Positions 52,704 through 61,679 of a stretch of DNA of 64,000 nt are shown one piece after another. Below the pieces are notes generated by a model, which worked only from the letters and a program-made list of their open reading frames with translations, searched no databases and was not told where the DNA came from. How positions within the stretch are numbered: position 1 is the stretch's first letter; the number at the start of each line of letters is the position of its first letter. Location: the NCBI RefSeq assembly GCF_000423565.1, contig NZ_KE384046.1, forward strand, positions 8,387 through 72,386, read 5' to 3'. The position numbers were made by a program, and so were the translations under genes. This stretch comes from Runella zeae DSM 19591. Lineage in GTDB: Bacteria > Bacteroidota > Bacteroidia > Cytophagales > Spirosomataceae.

Positions 52704-53402
52704 TTAACCAATTAAAAAAACGGTTGGCTTTTTGTGTAAGTCCACCTGATGTTTTTTCCAGTCTTTGGCTGTGAATGTTTTGACAAATCCGTCTGGCGCC
52801 GTTAGATGACAAGCCACACAGATACGGGTGGTGGGGTCACAGTGTAGTACCAAATCTTCGAGAAGCTGATTGTTTCGGTAAGGCGTCTCAATAAAGAGCT
52901 GGGTTTGTTTTTTGGTAATTGCTTCTTTTTCTAATTGCTTGATAGCTTTGATTTTTGAAGCCTTTTCGATGGGCAAATACCCATGAAAAACAAATGACTG
53001 TCCACTCATCCCTGAAGCCATAAGTGCAAGTAGCAGCGAAGAAGGCCCAATCAAGGGAATGACTTCTATGCCTAACTGATGGGCAATTTTGACGGCAACC
53101 GCGCCAGGGTCAGCCACTCCCGGACACCCTGCTTCCGACATCACTCCGGCATCTTTGCCTTCTTTCAACAATTGTTTTAGCTGGTTCAACGTGTCGGTTT
53201 CGGGTGTGTCTTTGTGCAGCTCAAAAAAAGAAAGCTCGTCTATGATTTTGCCAGTTTTGAGAGAACTAATAAAACGCCGTGCGGTTCGTAGGTTTTCAAC
53301 AAAAAAAACATCCAATTTTTTAACTACTTCGGGAACTTGTATCGGCAAAACTCCCTCCGTAGTATCGGGTGCAAGTGGTGTCGGAATTAAGTATAATTTC
53401 AT
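52704..53402 (-). CDS. RsmI-like 16S rRNA 2'-O-ribose methyltransferase (tetrapyrrole methylase fold)
   Basis: A 232-residue protein from the ATG at 53400-53402 (MKLYLIPTPLAPD). The SAM-binding fold of the RsmI family is clear: VFFVENLRTARRFI, MSEAGCPGVADPGAVAV, IPLIGPSSLLLALMASGMSG and FHGYLPIEK. RsmI methylates C1402 of 16S rRNA. In Bacteroidota this shorter paralogue co-exists with a full RsmI, so the exact target is uncertain. It overlaps the upstream hydrolase gene by four bases. Confidence 0.85.
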   Translation of the reverse strand: MKLYLIPTPLAPDTTEGVLPIQVPEVVKKLDVFFVENLRTARRFISSLKTGKIIDELSFFELHKDTPETDTLNQLKQLLKEGKDAGVMSEAGCPGVADPGAVAVKIAHQLGIEVIPLIGPSSLLLALMASGMSGQSFVFHGYLPIEKASKIKAIKQLEKEAITKKQTQLFIETPYRNNQLLEDLVLHCDPTTRICVACHLTAPDGFVKTFTAKDWKKHQVDLHKKPTVFLIG

Positions 53403-54163
53403 TGTAAAAAGCTGACAAGCGATTTGACAAAAGCCTCGGGTTGCTCGGCTTGTACCCAATGACTCGCCCCCTCGATAGTATCTACTGTCGAATTGGGAAA
53501 CAACTCTTTTATTTTGGGTAAATCTTTGTCACGTACATAGCCTGATTTTTCACCTCTCATAAAAAGCGTAGGTTCTTCTACTACTCGCTGATTGATAATG
53601 TCCTGACTAATGATTTCGATGTTTTCGTCTAAAACGGGCAAATTGATGCGCCACGCAAAATTCCCTTCTTCGTTGCGGTAGAGATTTTTAAGTAAAAACT
53701 GACGCACCGACGGACTAGGCTCATACTGACTCAGTATTTGGTCAGCTTCATTGCGGTTTTGGAGGGTATCGAGCGGAATAGCTTTCAGGCCTGCCAATAT
53801 ATCCCCATGATGTACTTTGTACAATCTAGGTGCAATATCTACTACCACCAAATGACTAAAAGTACCGGGGTATTGCATGGCGTATTGCATCACTGTTTTT
53901 CCACCCATCGAATGCCCTATTAAAATAGGTTTTTCTAAATCTTGCTGTTGGATAAAATCGTACAAATCATCCGCTAATTCGGGATAAGAATGAGTAGGGA
54001 CTTGGGGCGACCGCCCGTGGTTGCGTTGGTCAACAGTATAAACCGAAAAACCGTTGTCGGCTATCACTTTGCTGATAGTGAGCCAGTTGTCGGCAGAGCC
54101 AAAGAGGCCGTGAAGAATAATAATGGGGCGACCTGCGCCTATTTGACGAAAAAAAAGTTGCAT
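53399..54163 (-). CDS. Alpha/beta-hydrolase (YbfF-like esterase)
   Basis: A 254-residue hydrolase from the ATG at 54161-54163 (MQLFFRQIGAGRP). The oxyanion motif HGLFGSADNW, nucleophile elbow GHSMGGKT, and catalytic His in EGASHWVQAEQP are present; the family resembles E. coli YbfF, an esterase acting on acyl-CoA-type and short esters. The stop overlaps the RsmI-like start (ATGA), so the two are translated from one transcript. Confidence 0.9.
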   Translation of the reverse strand: MQLFFRQIGAGRPIIILHGLFGSADNWLTISKVIADNGFSVYTVDQRNHGRSPQVPTHSYPELADDLYDFIQQQDLEKPILIGHSMGGKTVMQYAMQYPGTFSHLVVVDIAPRLYKVHHGDILAGLKAIPLDTLQNRNEADQILSQYEPSPSVRQFLLKNLYRNEEGNFAWRINLPVLDENIEIISQDIINQRVVEEPTLFMRGEKSGYVRDKDLPKIKELFPNSTVDTIEGASHWVQAEQPEAFVKSLVSFLQ

Positions 54164-54255
54164 TGCTGTCTTCAAAACGCGTTTGTTGGTTTTACAAAGA
54201 TAGCAAGGCAACTTTCTACCCCAAGTGCTCTGAGGATTTAATTAGTATTGAAAAA

Positions 54256-54813
54256 TTAATCTTCGAGATTCAAGACTCTTTTTACCTCATTATAATCTTT
54301 CCAGTTGACATTGCCCAAACGTGCTCCGGTAGCAGGCGGAATGATAACAGCGCGATACTCTTCATCCGTAAAAAAGTTGCTCACGTTCACGGCTTTAGAG
54401 AAAGAGATAAAAGCCGAAATTTTGCCAGGTTCGGCAGCAAATGAGTAAGTCACATGCGCTCCATCAAAGTAAGTATCCCAAGGTACTGCATTGACAAAAC
54501 TTTTGTTGGAAGCCACGCGGTTGTAAAGTAATACCATCCCACCATCAAGCGTTTTTTGAGTCAGATAGGTCTGAATAGCTCCTCCTTGTAATCCTATTGA
54601 AGTGTACAGTTCATTTTGGTCATAATTGGTCACAAAAGATTGTTTAGGAATAGAGACCCAATTGGTCGAATAAAACGCCGCCCCACTGCTACCGGGGTCG
54701 CCCTTAGGTCCTTGTACCCCTTGTGGGCCTTGGGGCCCAGGATCCCCTTGGGGGCCTGTGCAAGCTGATACCAAAACGACCAATGCAAGTGATAGATAAC
54801 TTAAGATTTTCAT
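54256..54813 (-). CDS. Lipoprotein with short collagen-like repeat
   Basis: A 185-residue protein with a lipoprotein signal (MKILSYLSLALVVLVSAC). Directly after the lipid-attached Cys comes a collagen-like stretch of Gly-x-y triplets (GPQGDPGPQGPQGVQGPKGD), followed by a ~150-residue globular part with FVTNYDQNELYTSIG, TYFDGAHVTYSF and FISFSKAV. The triplet run may act as a stiff surface spacer or trimerise the protein. The globular domain occurs in other Bacteroidota lipoproteins but has no known function. Confidence 0.8.
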   Translation of the reverse strand: MKILSYLSLALVVLVSACTGPQGDPGPQGPQGVQGPKGDPGSSGAAFYSTNWVSIPKQSFVTNYDQNELYTSIGLQGGAIQTYLTQKTLDGGMVLLYNRVASNKSFVNAVPWDTYFDGAHVTYSFAAEPGKISAFISFSKAVNVSNFFTDEEYRAVIIPPATGARLGNVNWKDYNEVKRVLNLED

Positions 54814-55055
54814 AGTATTGTTAGAGAATTCTTCGGCCTCTACGAAGAATAAATTTAAAAGTGAATCATATCTGAGAGGCTCATTGACAAAGATATGAGT
54901 GGATTGTAATTGAACAAATTATTTTAAATCTTCCTTCTAACGCCTATTCGTCTAAAAACCATATAGGGGGCGGTTTATATTTTATTATTCGGGTAAGATA
55001 GCCCCGCCACAAGATTAGGAAATGGGATTACAATGAAATGAAATGGGTTTTAGTT

Positions 55056-55063
55056 TATCTTTG
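55056..55063 (+). promoter_or_regulatory. Predicted -7 element of the small gene before purK
   Basis: TATCTTTG fits TAnnTTTG and lies 28 bases before the ATG at 55091. The rest of the 277-bp gap after the lipoprotein gene shows nothing distinctive. Confidence 0.5.
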
Positions 55064-55090
55064 TATCCAAACCAAAAATCAGAAACAACA

Positions 55091-55321
55091 ATGAGCTTAG
55101 AGAAATCATACCCTTATCTCTACCGCTGGGCGGAGACATACGGAAGAGTAGAGTTTGGACAATTGGAAAATGGGGATGGATTGGTAGTCTGCATCGACGA
55201 AGGGGGGACTGTTTTTGAATCTCCCAAAAAAGTCAAAGACCTTGATGCCGCGCTCAAAATGGCCGAAGATGCCATTTATGAGTGGTTTGAAATCAACGAC
55301 CCCGACGAATTGGATGATTAA
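55091..55321 (+). CDS. Small conserved acidic protein upstream of purK
   Basis: A 76-residue protein from the ATG at 55091 (MSLEKSYPYLYRWAETYG), with the core FGQLENGDGLVVCIDEGG and an acidic helical tail (AAEDAIYEWFEINDPDELDD-like). It is soluble and has no known family. It lies 39 bases upstream of purK on the same strand and is probably co-transcribed. The earlier in-frame start at 55043 lies upstream of the predicted transcription start and is rejected. Confidence 0.65.
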   Translation: MSLEKSYPYLYRWAETYGRVEFGQLENGDGLVVCIDEGGTVFESPKKVKDLDAALKMAEDAIYEWFEINDPDELDD

Positions 55322-55360
55322 AAAGGGCGAAAAATAAAGTATTAACAAATCAATAATAAC

Positions 55361-56494
55361 GTGTTTGATATTAAACAAAAAGTAGGTGTTTTGGGAGGAG
55401 GGCAACTTGGGCTGATGCTCCTGCAAGCGGCGGTCGACTGGAACTTGCACGTCAAAATCCTAGACGCTGCCGACGCACCATGCGCTGCTATTGCGCCCGA
55501 ATTTGTTGAGGGTTCTTTACAAGATTACGAGGCCGTGTATCATTTTGGGCAAGACGTAGAAGTTTTGACGATTGAGATTGAAAAAGTAAACGTGGAAGCG
55601 CTCGAAGCACTGGAAAAAGAAGGTAAAAAAGTTTTTCCACAGCCCCATGTGATCCGACTGATTCAGGACAAGCGTACCCAAAAGCAATTTTATCGTGAGC
55701 ATGGCCTGCCTACTGCCGATTTTGTATTGACTCAAAACCGTGAGGATGTCAAAAACTACCTTGATTTTTTACCCGCTTTTCACAAATTAGGTAAGGACGG
55801 GTACGATGGCAAAGGTGTGCAACGTATCGCCTCCGCCGAAGATGTATCTAAAGCATTTGATGCGCCAGGTTTGTTAGAAAAGGCCGTAGATTTTGAAAAA
55901 GAACTAGCGGTGATTGTAGCACGAAACGAACGCGGCGAAGTAGCTACTTTCCCTACTGTGGAGATGGTGTTTCATCCCGAAGCCAATTTGGTGGAGTACT
56001 TATTTGCCCCCGCCGAAATTTCGGAGGCGATTGAAACACAAGCCAAAGACCTGGCTATCCGTACAGCGCAAGCTATTGGTATTGTAGGGCTTTTGGCCGT
56101 CGAGATGTTTTTGACCAAAGATGGACAAGTGTTTATCAATGAAGTAGCACCTCGCCCTCACAACAGCGGTCATCATACCATAAGAGCTAATTTTACGTCT
56201 CAATTTGAGCAGCATTGGCGTGCTATTCTCAATTTGCCCTTGGGCGATACCGCCGCTTACACACCCGCTGCCATGGTCAATCTACTGGGTGAAGAAGGAC
56301 ATACGGGTGTCGCCCATTACGAAGGCATGGAAGAAGTATTGGGCGTACATGGTGTTTACCCTTTTTTATACGGTAAAAAAATTACCAAGCCTTTCCGGAA
56401 AATGGGACATATTACCGTCACTGACAGCACCTTGGAGGGTTTAAAACAGAAGGCGGATTGGGTTAAAAATGCCTTGAGAGTAATCTCAAAATAA
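55361..56494 (+). CDS. purK: N5-carboxyaminoimidazole ribonucleotide synthase
   Basis: A 377-residue ATP-grasp enzyme that makes N5-CAIR from AIR, bicarbonate and ATP in purine synthesis. The start is GTG at 55361, followed by KVGVLGGGQLGLMLLQAA. Other motifs: KLGKDGYDGKGVQRI, ELAVIVARNERGEV, the metal site FINEVAPRPHNSGHHTIRA and the TSQFEQHWRAIL segment. PurE is not in the window. The length is usual for the family. Confidence 0.95.
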   Translation: MFDIKQKVGVLGGGQLGLMLLQAAVDWNLHVKILDAADAPCAAIAPEFVEGSLQDYEAVYHFGQDVEVLTIEIEKVNVEALEALEKEGKKVFPQPHVIRLIQDKRTQKQFYREHGLPTADFVLTQNREDVKNYLDFLPAFHKLGKDGYDGKGVQRIASAEDVSKAFDAPGLLEKAVDFEKELAVIVARNERGEVATFPTVEMVFHPEANLVEYLFAPAEISEAIETQAKDLAIRTAQAIGIVGLLAVEMFLTKDGQVFINEVAPRPHNSGHHTIRANFTSQFEQHWRAILNLPLGDTAAYTPAAMVNLLGEEGHTGVAHYEGMEEVLGVHGVYPFLYGKKITKPFRKMGHITVTDSTLEGLKQKADWVKNALRVISK

Positions 56495-56618
56495 CGAACC
56501 AATAGGGAGAACGTAACGTTAGATAAACAGAGACTTTCTGAGTTTACAATATTGATTGAAGCTAAAACTTGGAAAGTTTCGTTTATTAGCTAAAGAAATA
56601 TCACCATTAGCCATTGAT

Positions 56619-57938
56619 ATGACACCCAATCTCCCCAAAACCGAACTCAAACGCGTTGTGATTATAGGCGCGGGGTTTGGTGGGCTTACGCTTGCTCGTA
56701 AGCTGTCGCAACGTTCTGATTTACAGGTTGTACTAATCGACAAAAATAATTATCACCAATTTCAGCCGCTTTTTTATCAAGTGGCAATGGCAGGGTTAGA
56801 GCCTAGCTCTATTTCTTTTCCGCTCCGAAAGGTGTTTCAATCCAAAAAAAATGTTCACATCCGAGTCACAGAGGTGGTGAACATTGATACAACTGCCAAT
56901 GTCATTGAAACTAAACTAGGGCCTGTCGAATACGACTACTTAGTATTGGCCACGGGGGCAGATACCAATTTTTTTGGAATGAAAAACATGATGGAAAATG
57001 CCCTTCCGATGAAATCAGTGTCGGAGGCTTTGGCCATTAGAAATCGGATGCTCCAAAATTTTGAAGATGCCCTCAGTGTCGAAACCGTCGAAGAGCGACA
57101 TGGATTGATGAATGTGGTCATTGTAGGTGGTGGCCCTACGGGTGTGGAAGTAGCGGGGACCTTGGCCGAAATGAAACGCCACATTCTCCCCAAGGATTAT
57201 CCTGAACTCAACTTCGACTCCATGCAGATATATCTTTACGAATCTTCGCCCGAAGTGCTGGAAGTAATGTCTGACCAATCTTCTAAAAAAGCCAAACAGT
57301 ATCTGACAGATTTGGGCGTAAACTTGCGCTTAGGCGTAAGAATCATCGATTTTGACGGTAAGTATGCTACCACCAATACGGGTGACCGTATTCGTACCAA
57401 CAACTTGATTTGGGCGGCAGGAGTGAAGGCCAACGGACTTGAAGGAATCCCGGCGGAAGTATATGGCCGAGGGGGACGCATCAAAGTCAATCGTTTTAAT
57501 CAAGTCGAAGGTTTGCCCAATGTATTTGCCGTAGGAGATGTAGCCTTGATGACCGAAGAAAAATTTCCCAATGGTCACCCCCAACTAGCCCAACCTGCCA
57601 TGCAACAGGGTGAATTGTTGGCCAAAAATTTAGTCCGAATCATCAAAGGTGAAGAGCTCAGACCTTTTGTGTACAACGACTTAGGATCTATGGCTACCGT
57701 AGGTCGAAACTTGGCCGTGGTAGATTTACCTTTCTGGAAGTTTCAGGGCTTTTTTGCGTGGATGACGTGGATGTTTGTCCACTTGATTTCAATCGTCGGG
57801 GTCAAAAATCGATTACTGATTTTTATCAACTGGCTTTGGAATTATATCACCTATGACCAGTCTTTGCGCCTGATTATCAAGCCCAAGATTTTGAAAGAAA
57901 AAGAACCGACGCCCGTTTTAGAAAAAGAAATAGCTTAA
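56619..57938 (+). CDS. ndh: Type II NADH:quinone oxidoreductase
   Basis: A 439-residue flavoprotein from the ATG at 56619 (MTPNLPKTELKRVVIIGAGF). The FAD-binding loop is GAGFGGLTLA, the NADH-binding loop GGGPTGVEVAGTLAEM, and the C-terminal FAD motif FAVGDVALM; QLAQPAMQQGELLAKNL is the quinone-side signature. The C terminus carries an amphipathic membrane-binding region (FFAWMTWMFVHLISIVGVKN). It oxidises NADH without pumping protons. The nuoH start at the right edge suggests that the organism also has complex I. Confidence 0.93.
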   Translation: MTPNLPKTELKRVVIIGAGFGGLTLARKLSQRSDLQVVLIDKNNYHQFQPLFYQVAMAGLEPSSISFPLRKVFQSKKNVHIRVTEVVNIDTTANVIETKLGPVEYDYLVLATGADTNFFGMKNMMENALPMKSVSEALAIRNRMLQNFEDALSVETVEERHGLMNVVIVGGGPTGVEVAGTLAEMKRHILPKDYPELNFDSMQIYLYESSPEVLEVMSDQSSKKAKQYLTDLGVNLRLGVRIIDFDGKYATTNTGDRIRTNNLIWAAGVKANGLEGIPAEVYGRGGRIKVNRFNQVEGLPNVFAVGDVALMTEEKFPNGHPQLAQPAMQQGELLAKNLVRIIKGEELRPFVYNDLGSMATVGRNLAVVDLPFWKFQGFFAWMTWMFVHLISIVGVKNRLLIFINWLWNYITYDQSLRLIIKPKILKEKEPTPVLEKEIA

Positions 57939-57975
57939 AATAAAAGCAAAGCTTTCTAAAGATATGGAGCCTCTT

Positions 57976-58020
57976 CGAAGCTATTTTTAGTACATATCTC
58001 TTGTTCTAAAAATAGCTTCG
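57976..58020. terminator. Terminator between ndh and the small membrane gene
   Basis: Perfect 15-bp arms CGAAGCTATTTTTAG and CTAAAAATAGCTTCG with a 15-base loop, 38 bases after the ndh stop. Confidence 0.75.
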
Positions 58021-58093
58021 GAGAAGTTAATTATATGTGGTTAGCTACAAAAACCTTGTGTTTTTACCTTGCGCATCCTACCAATCTTATGTT

Positions 58094-58525
58094 TTAGGCT
58101 AAACTGCGTAGCCAATACACCCCTACGGTAAATAGTACGCCCCATATCACCCCCCAAAGTAGCATATGGCTGATGATTAAAAAACGGGATACCTTGAACG
58201 AAACGGCAATCAACGTACCACCAATGGGCGTAAAAAGCAGAGGAGTCAGCAAGGCAATCCCTGTGATACCCGCCTTTTTCCAGACTTTGACAGCCATACG
58301 GGTACGCTTACTAAAAAGACGGGGTTTTTGAGAACGATAGCGTGCGATTAGGTTCTGAATAGCAGTCCCTAAAAATACAAACAAAACCACGCTCAGCATC
58401 ATGCCAATGATGGTACAAAGGACGGTTTCCCACCATTCGAGTCCTAGGGCTACTCCCGTAACGGGGCCGGCAAAAAACTTCAACATACTCGCAATAATCA
58501 CCGAACTGTATTTGGCCCAAGGCAT
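58094..58525 (-). CDS. Small polytopic membrane protein
   Basis: A 143-residue protein from the ATG at 58523-58525 (MPWAKYSSVIIASMLKFFAG). Four hydrophobic segments: near the start, ETVLCTIIGMMLSVVLFVFL, GITGIALLTPLLFTPIGGTL and HMLLWGVIWGVLFTVGVYWL; between them a basic loop (ARYRSQKPRLFSKRTRMAVK). It resembles DedA-like or small-multi-pass proteins of Bacteroidota; no function is assigned. Divergent from nadA. Confidence 0.75.
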   Translation of the reverse strand: MPWAKYSSVIIASMLKFFAGPVTGVALGLEWWETVLCTIIGMMLSVVLFVFLGTAIQNLIARYRSQKPRLFSKRTRMAVKVWKKAGITGIALLTPLLFTPIGGTLIAVSFKVSRFLIISHMLLWGVIWGVLFTVGVYWLRSLA

Positions 58526-58657
58526 TAGAAGATGTGGTATTTTGTGAAACGAACGCTTGAAATAGATGTTTGTATGGTAGATACCATCTAAAATCCCAAA
58601 GATACACTTAAATTCAAAAAACAATTTGTGTAAGTTTGAGCCAAATATCAGAAGCTA

Positions 58658-59656
58658 ATGGAAATCCTTGAACAAGTACAAAAATACGGCTATGTGCGCG
58701 AAACTGTCGCACCCGAGATTGACCTCGTTGCCGAAATCAACCGCCTGCGGAAAGAAAAAAACGCCGTCATATTGGCTCACTACTACGTAGATGGCGCCAT
58801 TCAAGACCTTGCAGATTATATTGGCGATAGCTTGGGGCTTTCGCAGCAAGCCGCAAGTACGCCTGCCGATATGATTGTATTTTGCGGGGTTCACTTCATG
58901 GGAGAGACTGCCAAAATCCTCAGCCCTGAAAAAAAGGTGGTGATTCCTGACCTCAACGCAGGCTGCTCACTGGCCGATTCGGCACCAGCCGATAAGTTTG
59001 CGGCTTTCAAAGCCCAATACCCCGACCACCTCGTGCTTTCGTACATCAACTGCTCGGCCGAAATCAAAGCGCTTTCGGACATTATCGTGACTTCGTCGAA
59101 TGCCGTAAAAATAGTAGAACAAATCCCTAAAGACCAGAAGCTTATCTTTGCACCTGATGCCAATTTGGGGCGCTATGTAGCCAAAAAAACGGGCCGTGAT
59201 ATGGTGCTTTGGGACGGTGCCTGTATCGTACACGTGGATATTTCGGAAGCAAAATTGAAAGCTTTGCGCGAAAAATACCCCAATGCTTTGCTCGTAGCCC
59301 ACCCCGAATGTAAAGACAATATTTTGCTTCAAGCAGATTTTGTGGGCTCTACCACGGCTATTTTGAAGTTTGTGAGCGAAAGTCACCACGACGAATTTAT
59401 CGTGGCGACCGAAGCGGGGATTTTGCATAAAATGAAACAAGCAGCAGCGGGTACGGGCAAAAAAATCATCCCAGCACCCGCTACCGAAAACAATACTTGT
59501 GCTTGTAGCGAGTGTCCATACATGAAAATGAACACGGTCGAAAAGCTTTATAATTCACTCTTGTACGAGCAACCCGAAATCACGGTTCCTGAAGACATCC
59601 GTCTCAAAGCCTATGATTCGGTAATGCGAATGCTAGAAATGAGCAAAAATTTGTAG
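58658..59656 (+). CDS. nadA: Quinolinate synthase A
   Basis: A 332-residue [4Fe-4S] enzyme that condenses iminoaspartate with dihydroxyacetone phosphate to quinolinate in NAD synthesis. Cluster ligands are visible as the Cys of [10 protein letters not shown], the Cys of WDGACIVH and the Cys of SECPYMKMN. Substrate-binding [20 protein letters not shown] and HPEC are conserved. NadB and NadC are not in the window. Confidence 0.96.
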   Translation: MEILEQVQKYGYVRETVAPEIDLVAEINRLRKEKNAVILAHYYVDGAIQDLADYIGDSLGLSQQAASTPADMIVFCGVHFMGETAKILSPEKKVVIPDLNAGCSLADSAPADKFAAFKAQYPDHLVLSYINCSAEIKALSDIIVTSSNAVKIVEQIPKDQKLIFAPDANLGRYVAKKTGRDMVLWDGACIVHVDISEAKLKALREKYPNALLVAHPECKDNILLQADFVGSTTAILKFVSESHHDEFIVATEAGILHKMKQAAAGTGKKIIPAPATENNTCACSECPYMKMNTVEKLYNSLLYEQPEITVPEDIRLKAYDSVMRMLEMSKNL

Positions 59657-59657
59657 A

Positions 59658-60239
59658 ATGCCTAGCTTGTATATCATTGCAGGCCCCAATGGAGCAGGAA
59701 AGACTACGGCGGCTTCAACTATTTTGCCAGAAATGCTTAATTGTAAGGAGTTTGTTAATGCAGATAATATAGCCGCAGGACTTTCTCCATTCAATCCAGA
59801 AGGAGTAGCGTTTGAGGCGGGGAGAATTATGCTCCAACGAATACGTTATTTACTATCAATACACGAAGAATTTGCATTTGAAACAACTTTGGCTAGCAAG
59901 ACTTACATCTCTTTGTTAAGAGAAGCGCAATTACTAGGGTATAGGGTTGTTTTGGCGTTTTTCTGGTTACCTTCTTTTGCTATGGCTGTTGAACGGGTAA
60001 AGCAGCGAGTTATAGAAGGTGGGCACCATATTCCATCTGATGTAGTAAAACGGCGTTATCAAAGAGGACTTGAGAATCTATTTCATTTGTTTATTCCAGT
60101 ATGTGATCATTGGGTTCTTATTGATAACTCAAATTTGACTCCACAAATAATTGCAAATGGGGATAAAAATGGGAGTGTAGAGGTGCTTAATAAGCTAATC
60201 TGGGAACAAATCATTAACCAAATCAATAAAAATGAATAG
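59658..60239 (+). CDS. Zeta-toxin-like P-loop kinase
   Basis: A 193-residue AAA/zeta-toxin family protein: Walker A GPNGAGKTTAAST at 9-21, then FVNADNIAAGLSPF, EFAFETTLASKTYISLLREA and the arginine region VKQRVIEGGHHIPSDVVKRR. Zeta toxins phosphorylate UDP-N-acetylamino sugars and block peptidoglycan synthesis; stand-alone relatives have untested substrates. One base separates it from the nadA stop, and it overlaps a tiny downstream gene by eight bases, pointing to a coupled pair. Confidence 0.8.
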   Translation: MPSLYIIAGPNGAGKTTAASTILPEMLNCKEFVNADNIAAGLSPFNPEGVAFEAGRIMLQRIRYLLSIHEEFAFETTLASKTYISLLREAQLLGYRVVLAFFWLPSFAMAVERVKQRVIEGGHHIPSDVVKRRYQRGLENLFHLFIPVCDHWVLIDNSNLTPQIIANGDKNGSVEVLNKLIWEQIINQINKNE

Positions 60240-60393
60240 TAAGGAGTTGTCTGAAAAAATCTTGACAGGTACCGAAAAGTCACTGAACTTACTGGTACGA
60301 AAAAAAGCATTTTTTGGTCAGTCGTTTGTAGTTGCTGATGAAAAAGGTGGTGTTAGCCGCATATCTGCTAAGCAACTTTTAAAAAAGAAATAA
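60232..60393 (+). CDS. Tiny partner gene of the zeta-toxin-like kinase
   Basis: A 53-codon frame from the ATG at 60232 to TAA at 60391-60393, overlapping the kinase gene by eight bases. The product is basic and mostly helical (NSKELSEKILTGTEKSLNLL, then FVVADEKGGVSRISAKQLL). The VVADEKGGVSRISA segment looks like a small beta-hairpin or degron. It may be the cognate antitoxin or regulator, by position only. No homology can be claimed. Confidence 0.55.
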   Translation: MNSKELSEKILTGTEKSLNLLVRKKAFFGQSFVVADEKGGVSRISAKQLLKKK

Positions 60394-60428
60394 AGGAATT
60401 TATATTTTAACTAATCAAATACTGATTA

Positions 60429-61325
60429 ATGAAACCCACCCTTTTAATCCTTGCCGCAGGAATGGGCAGCCGCTATGGCGGTATCAAACAGCTCGATCAG
60501 TTTGGCCCCAACGGCGAAACCATCATTGATTATTCTCTTTATGATGCCATCCGTGCTGGTTTTGGCAAAGTAGTGTTTATCATCCGCGAAGAACTACGCA
60601 ATGATTTTGAAGAAGTGTTTGGCCCCAAACTCCAAGGAAAAATAGACTACGACTACGCCATCCAAGGTTTTCAGAGCTATGTGCCTGAGGCATTGGGCCA
60701 AATCGAACGTGCCAAGCCGTGGGGAACAGGCCACGCCATGCTATGCGCTTGGCAGCAGACCGATACGCCTTTTGCGATTATCAATGCCGATGACTTTTAT
60801 GGGTTGGAAGCTTTTGAATTAGTGGCTGATTTCTTAAAAAATAGCACCGACGATACTGAGCATACCTTGATTGCGTACGAAGTCAAAAAGACCTTGTCCG
60901 AAAATGGAACCGTATCAAGAGGGGTGTGTGAAGTGAATGACAGTGGCTATCTCGACGTAGTGACGGAGCGTACCAAGATATTTCCGCAAGAAGACAAAAT
61001 CTTCTTTGAAGAAAACGGCGACCTGACCGAACTTACGCCCGAAACGCCCGTTTCGATGAATTTTTGGGGCTTTAAGCCTTCGGTATTTCCGATTACGGAG
61101 GCATTGTTTACCGAATACGCCCACCAAAACTACAATGCTCCCAAAGCCGAATTTTATATCCCAGTAGTGGCTACGCACCTTATCAAAAGTGGCGCCGGAC
61201 GTTTGAAAGTGATTCCGAATGCTTCGGAGTGGTTTGGGGTGACTTATCCCGAAGACAAGCCTACCGTACAGGCAGCCCTCCAAAAACTACACGAAGCTGG
61301 CAAATATCCCGATCGGTTGTGGTAA
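60429..61325 (+). CDS. Sugar nucleotidyltransferase
   Basis: A 298-residue NTP-transferase-fold enzyme: LILAAGMGSRYGGIKQLDQF (signature LxxGxGxR), then GPNGETIIDYSLYDAIRAGF, KPWGTGHAMLCAWQ and the metal site AIINADDFYG. It transfers a nucleotide to a sugar 1-phosphate; the exact sugar is uncertain. The family is often annotated as UTP/dTTP-glucose-1-phosphate type in Bacteroidota. Single gene. Confidence 0.85.
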   Translation: MKPTLLILAAGMGSRYGGIKQLDQFGPNGETIIDYSLYDAIRAGFGKVVFIIREELRNDFEEVFGPKLQGKIDYDYAIQGFQSYVPEALGQIERAKPWGTGHAMLCAWQQTDTPFAIINADDFYGLEAFELVADFLKNSTDDTEHTLIAYEVKKTLSENGTVSRGVCEVNDSGYLDVVTERTKIFPQEDKIFFEENGDLTELTPETPVSMNFWGFKPSVFPITEALFTEYAHQNYNAPKAEFYIPVVATHLIKSGAGRLKVIPNASEWFGVTYPEDKPTVQAALQKLHEAGKYPDRLW

Positions 61326-61331
61326 GAACAC

Positions 61332-61430
61332 ACAGTTGTTATGCCGCCTTGTTATGCCGTCTTGTCATGCCGTAGGCATCTACAATCAACCTAATTTATG
61401 CTGACTTTAGATGCCTACGGCATGACAAAG
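61332..61430. repeat. REP-like element: triplicated 13-mers plus 21-bp inverted repeat
   Basis: Three direct copies of a TTGTTATGCCGyC-like 13-mer (61337-61374), the last forming the left arm of a perfect 21-bp inverted repeat TTGTCATGCCGTAGGCATCTA (61362-61382; complement at 61408-61428) with a 25-base loop. It fills most of the gap between the nucleotidyltransferase and yidD and may act as a terminator. Confidence 0.75.
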
Positions 61431-61445
61431 TAACTATTCATTGTT

Positions 61446-61655
61446 ATGAAAACCATCCTCGTCTTTTTAGTAAGAGCCTATCAGGTGATGTTGTCGCCTT
61501 ATTTGCCTAACTCTTGCCGTTATACGCCTACGTGCTCGCAGTATATGATTGAGGCGGTACAAAAACACGGGGCATTCAAAGGGGGCTGGATGGGTCTCAA
61601 GCGCATTGGCCGCTGTCATCCTTGGGGTGGGCATGGGCATGACCCTGTGCCGTAG
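61446..61655 (+). CDS. yidD: Membrane protein insertion efficiency factor YidD
   Basis: A 69-residue peripheral inner-membrane protein with the highly conserved core [40 protein letters not shown] and [18 protein letters not shown]. It assists YidC in inserting membrane proteins. In many bacteria yidD lies beside yidC; here the two are about 11 kb apart. Confidence 0.96.
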   Translation: MKTILVFLVRAYQVMLSPYLPNSCRYTPTCSQYMIEAVQKHGAFKGGWMGLKRIGRCHPWGGHGHDPVP

Positions 61656-61679
61656 TTTCTTATTTTTAAGCCACTAACT

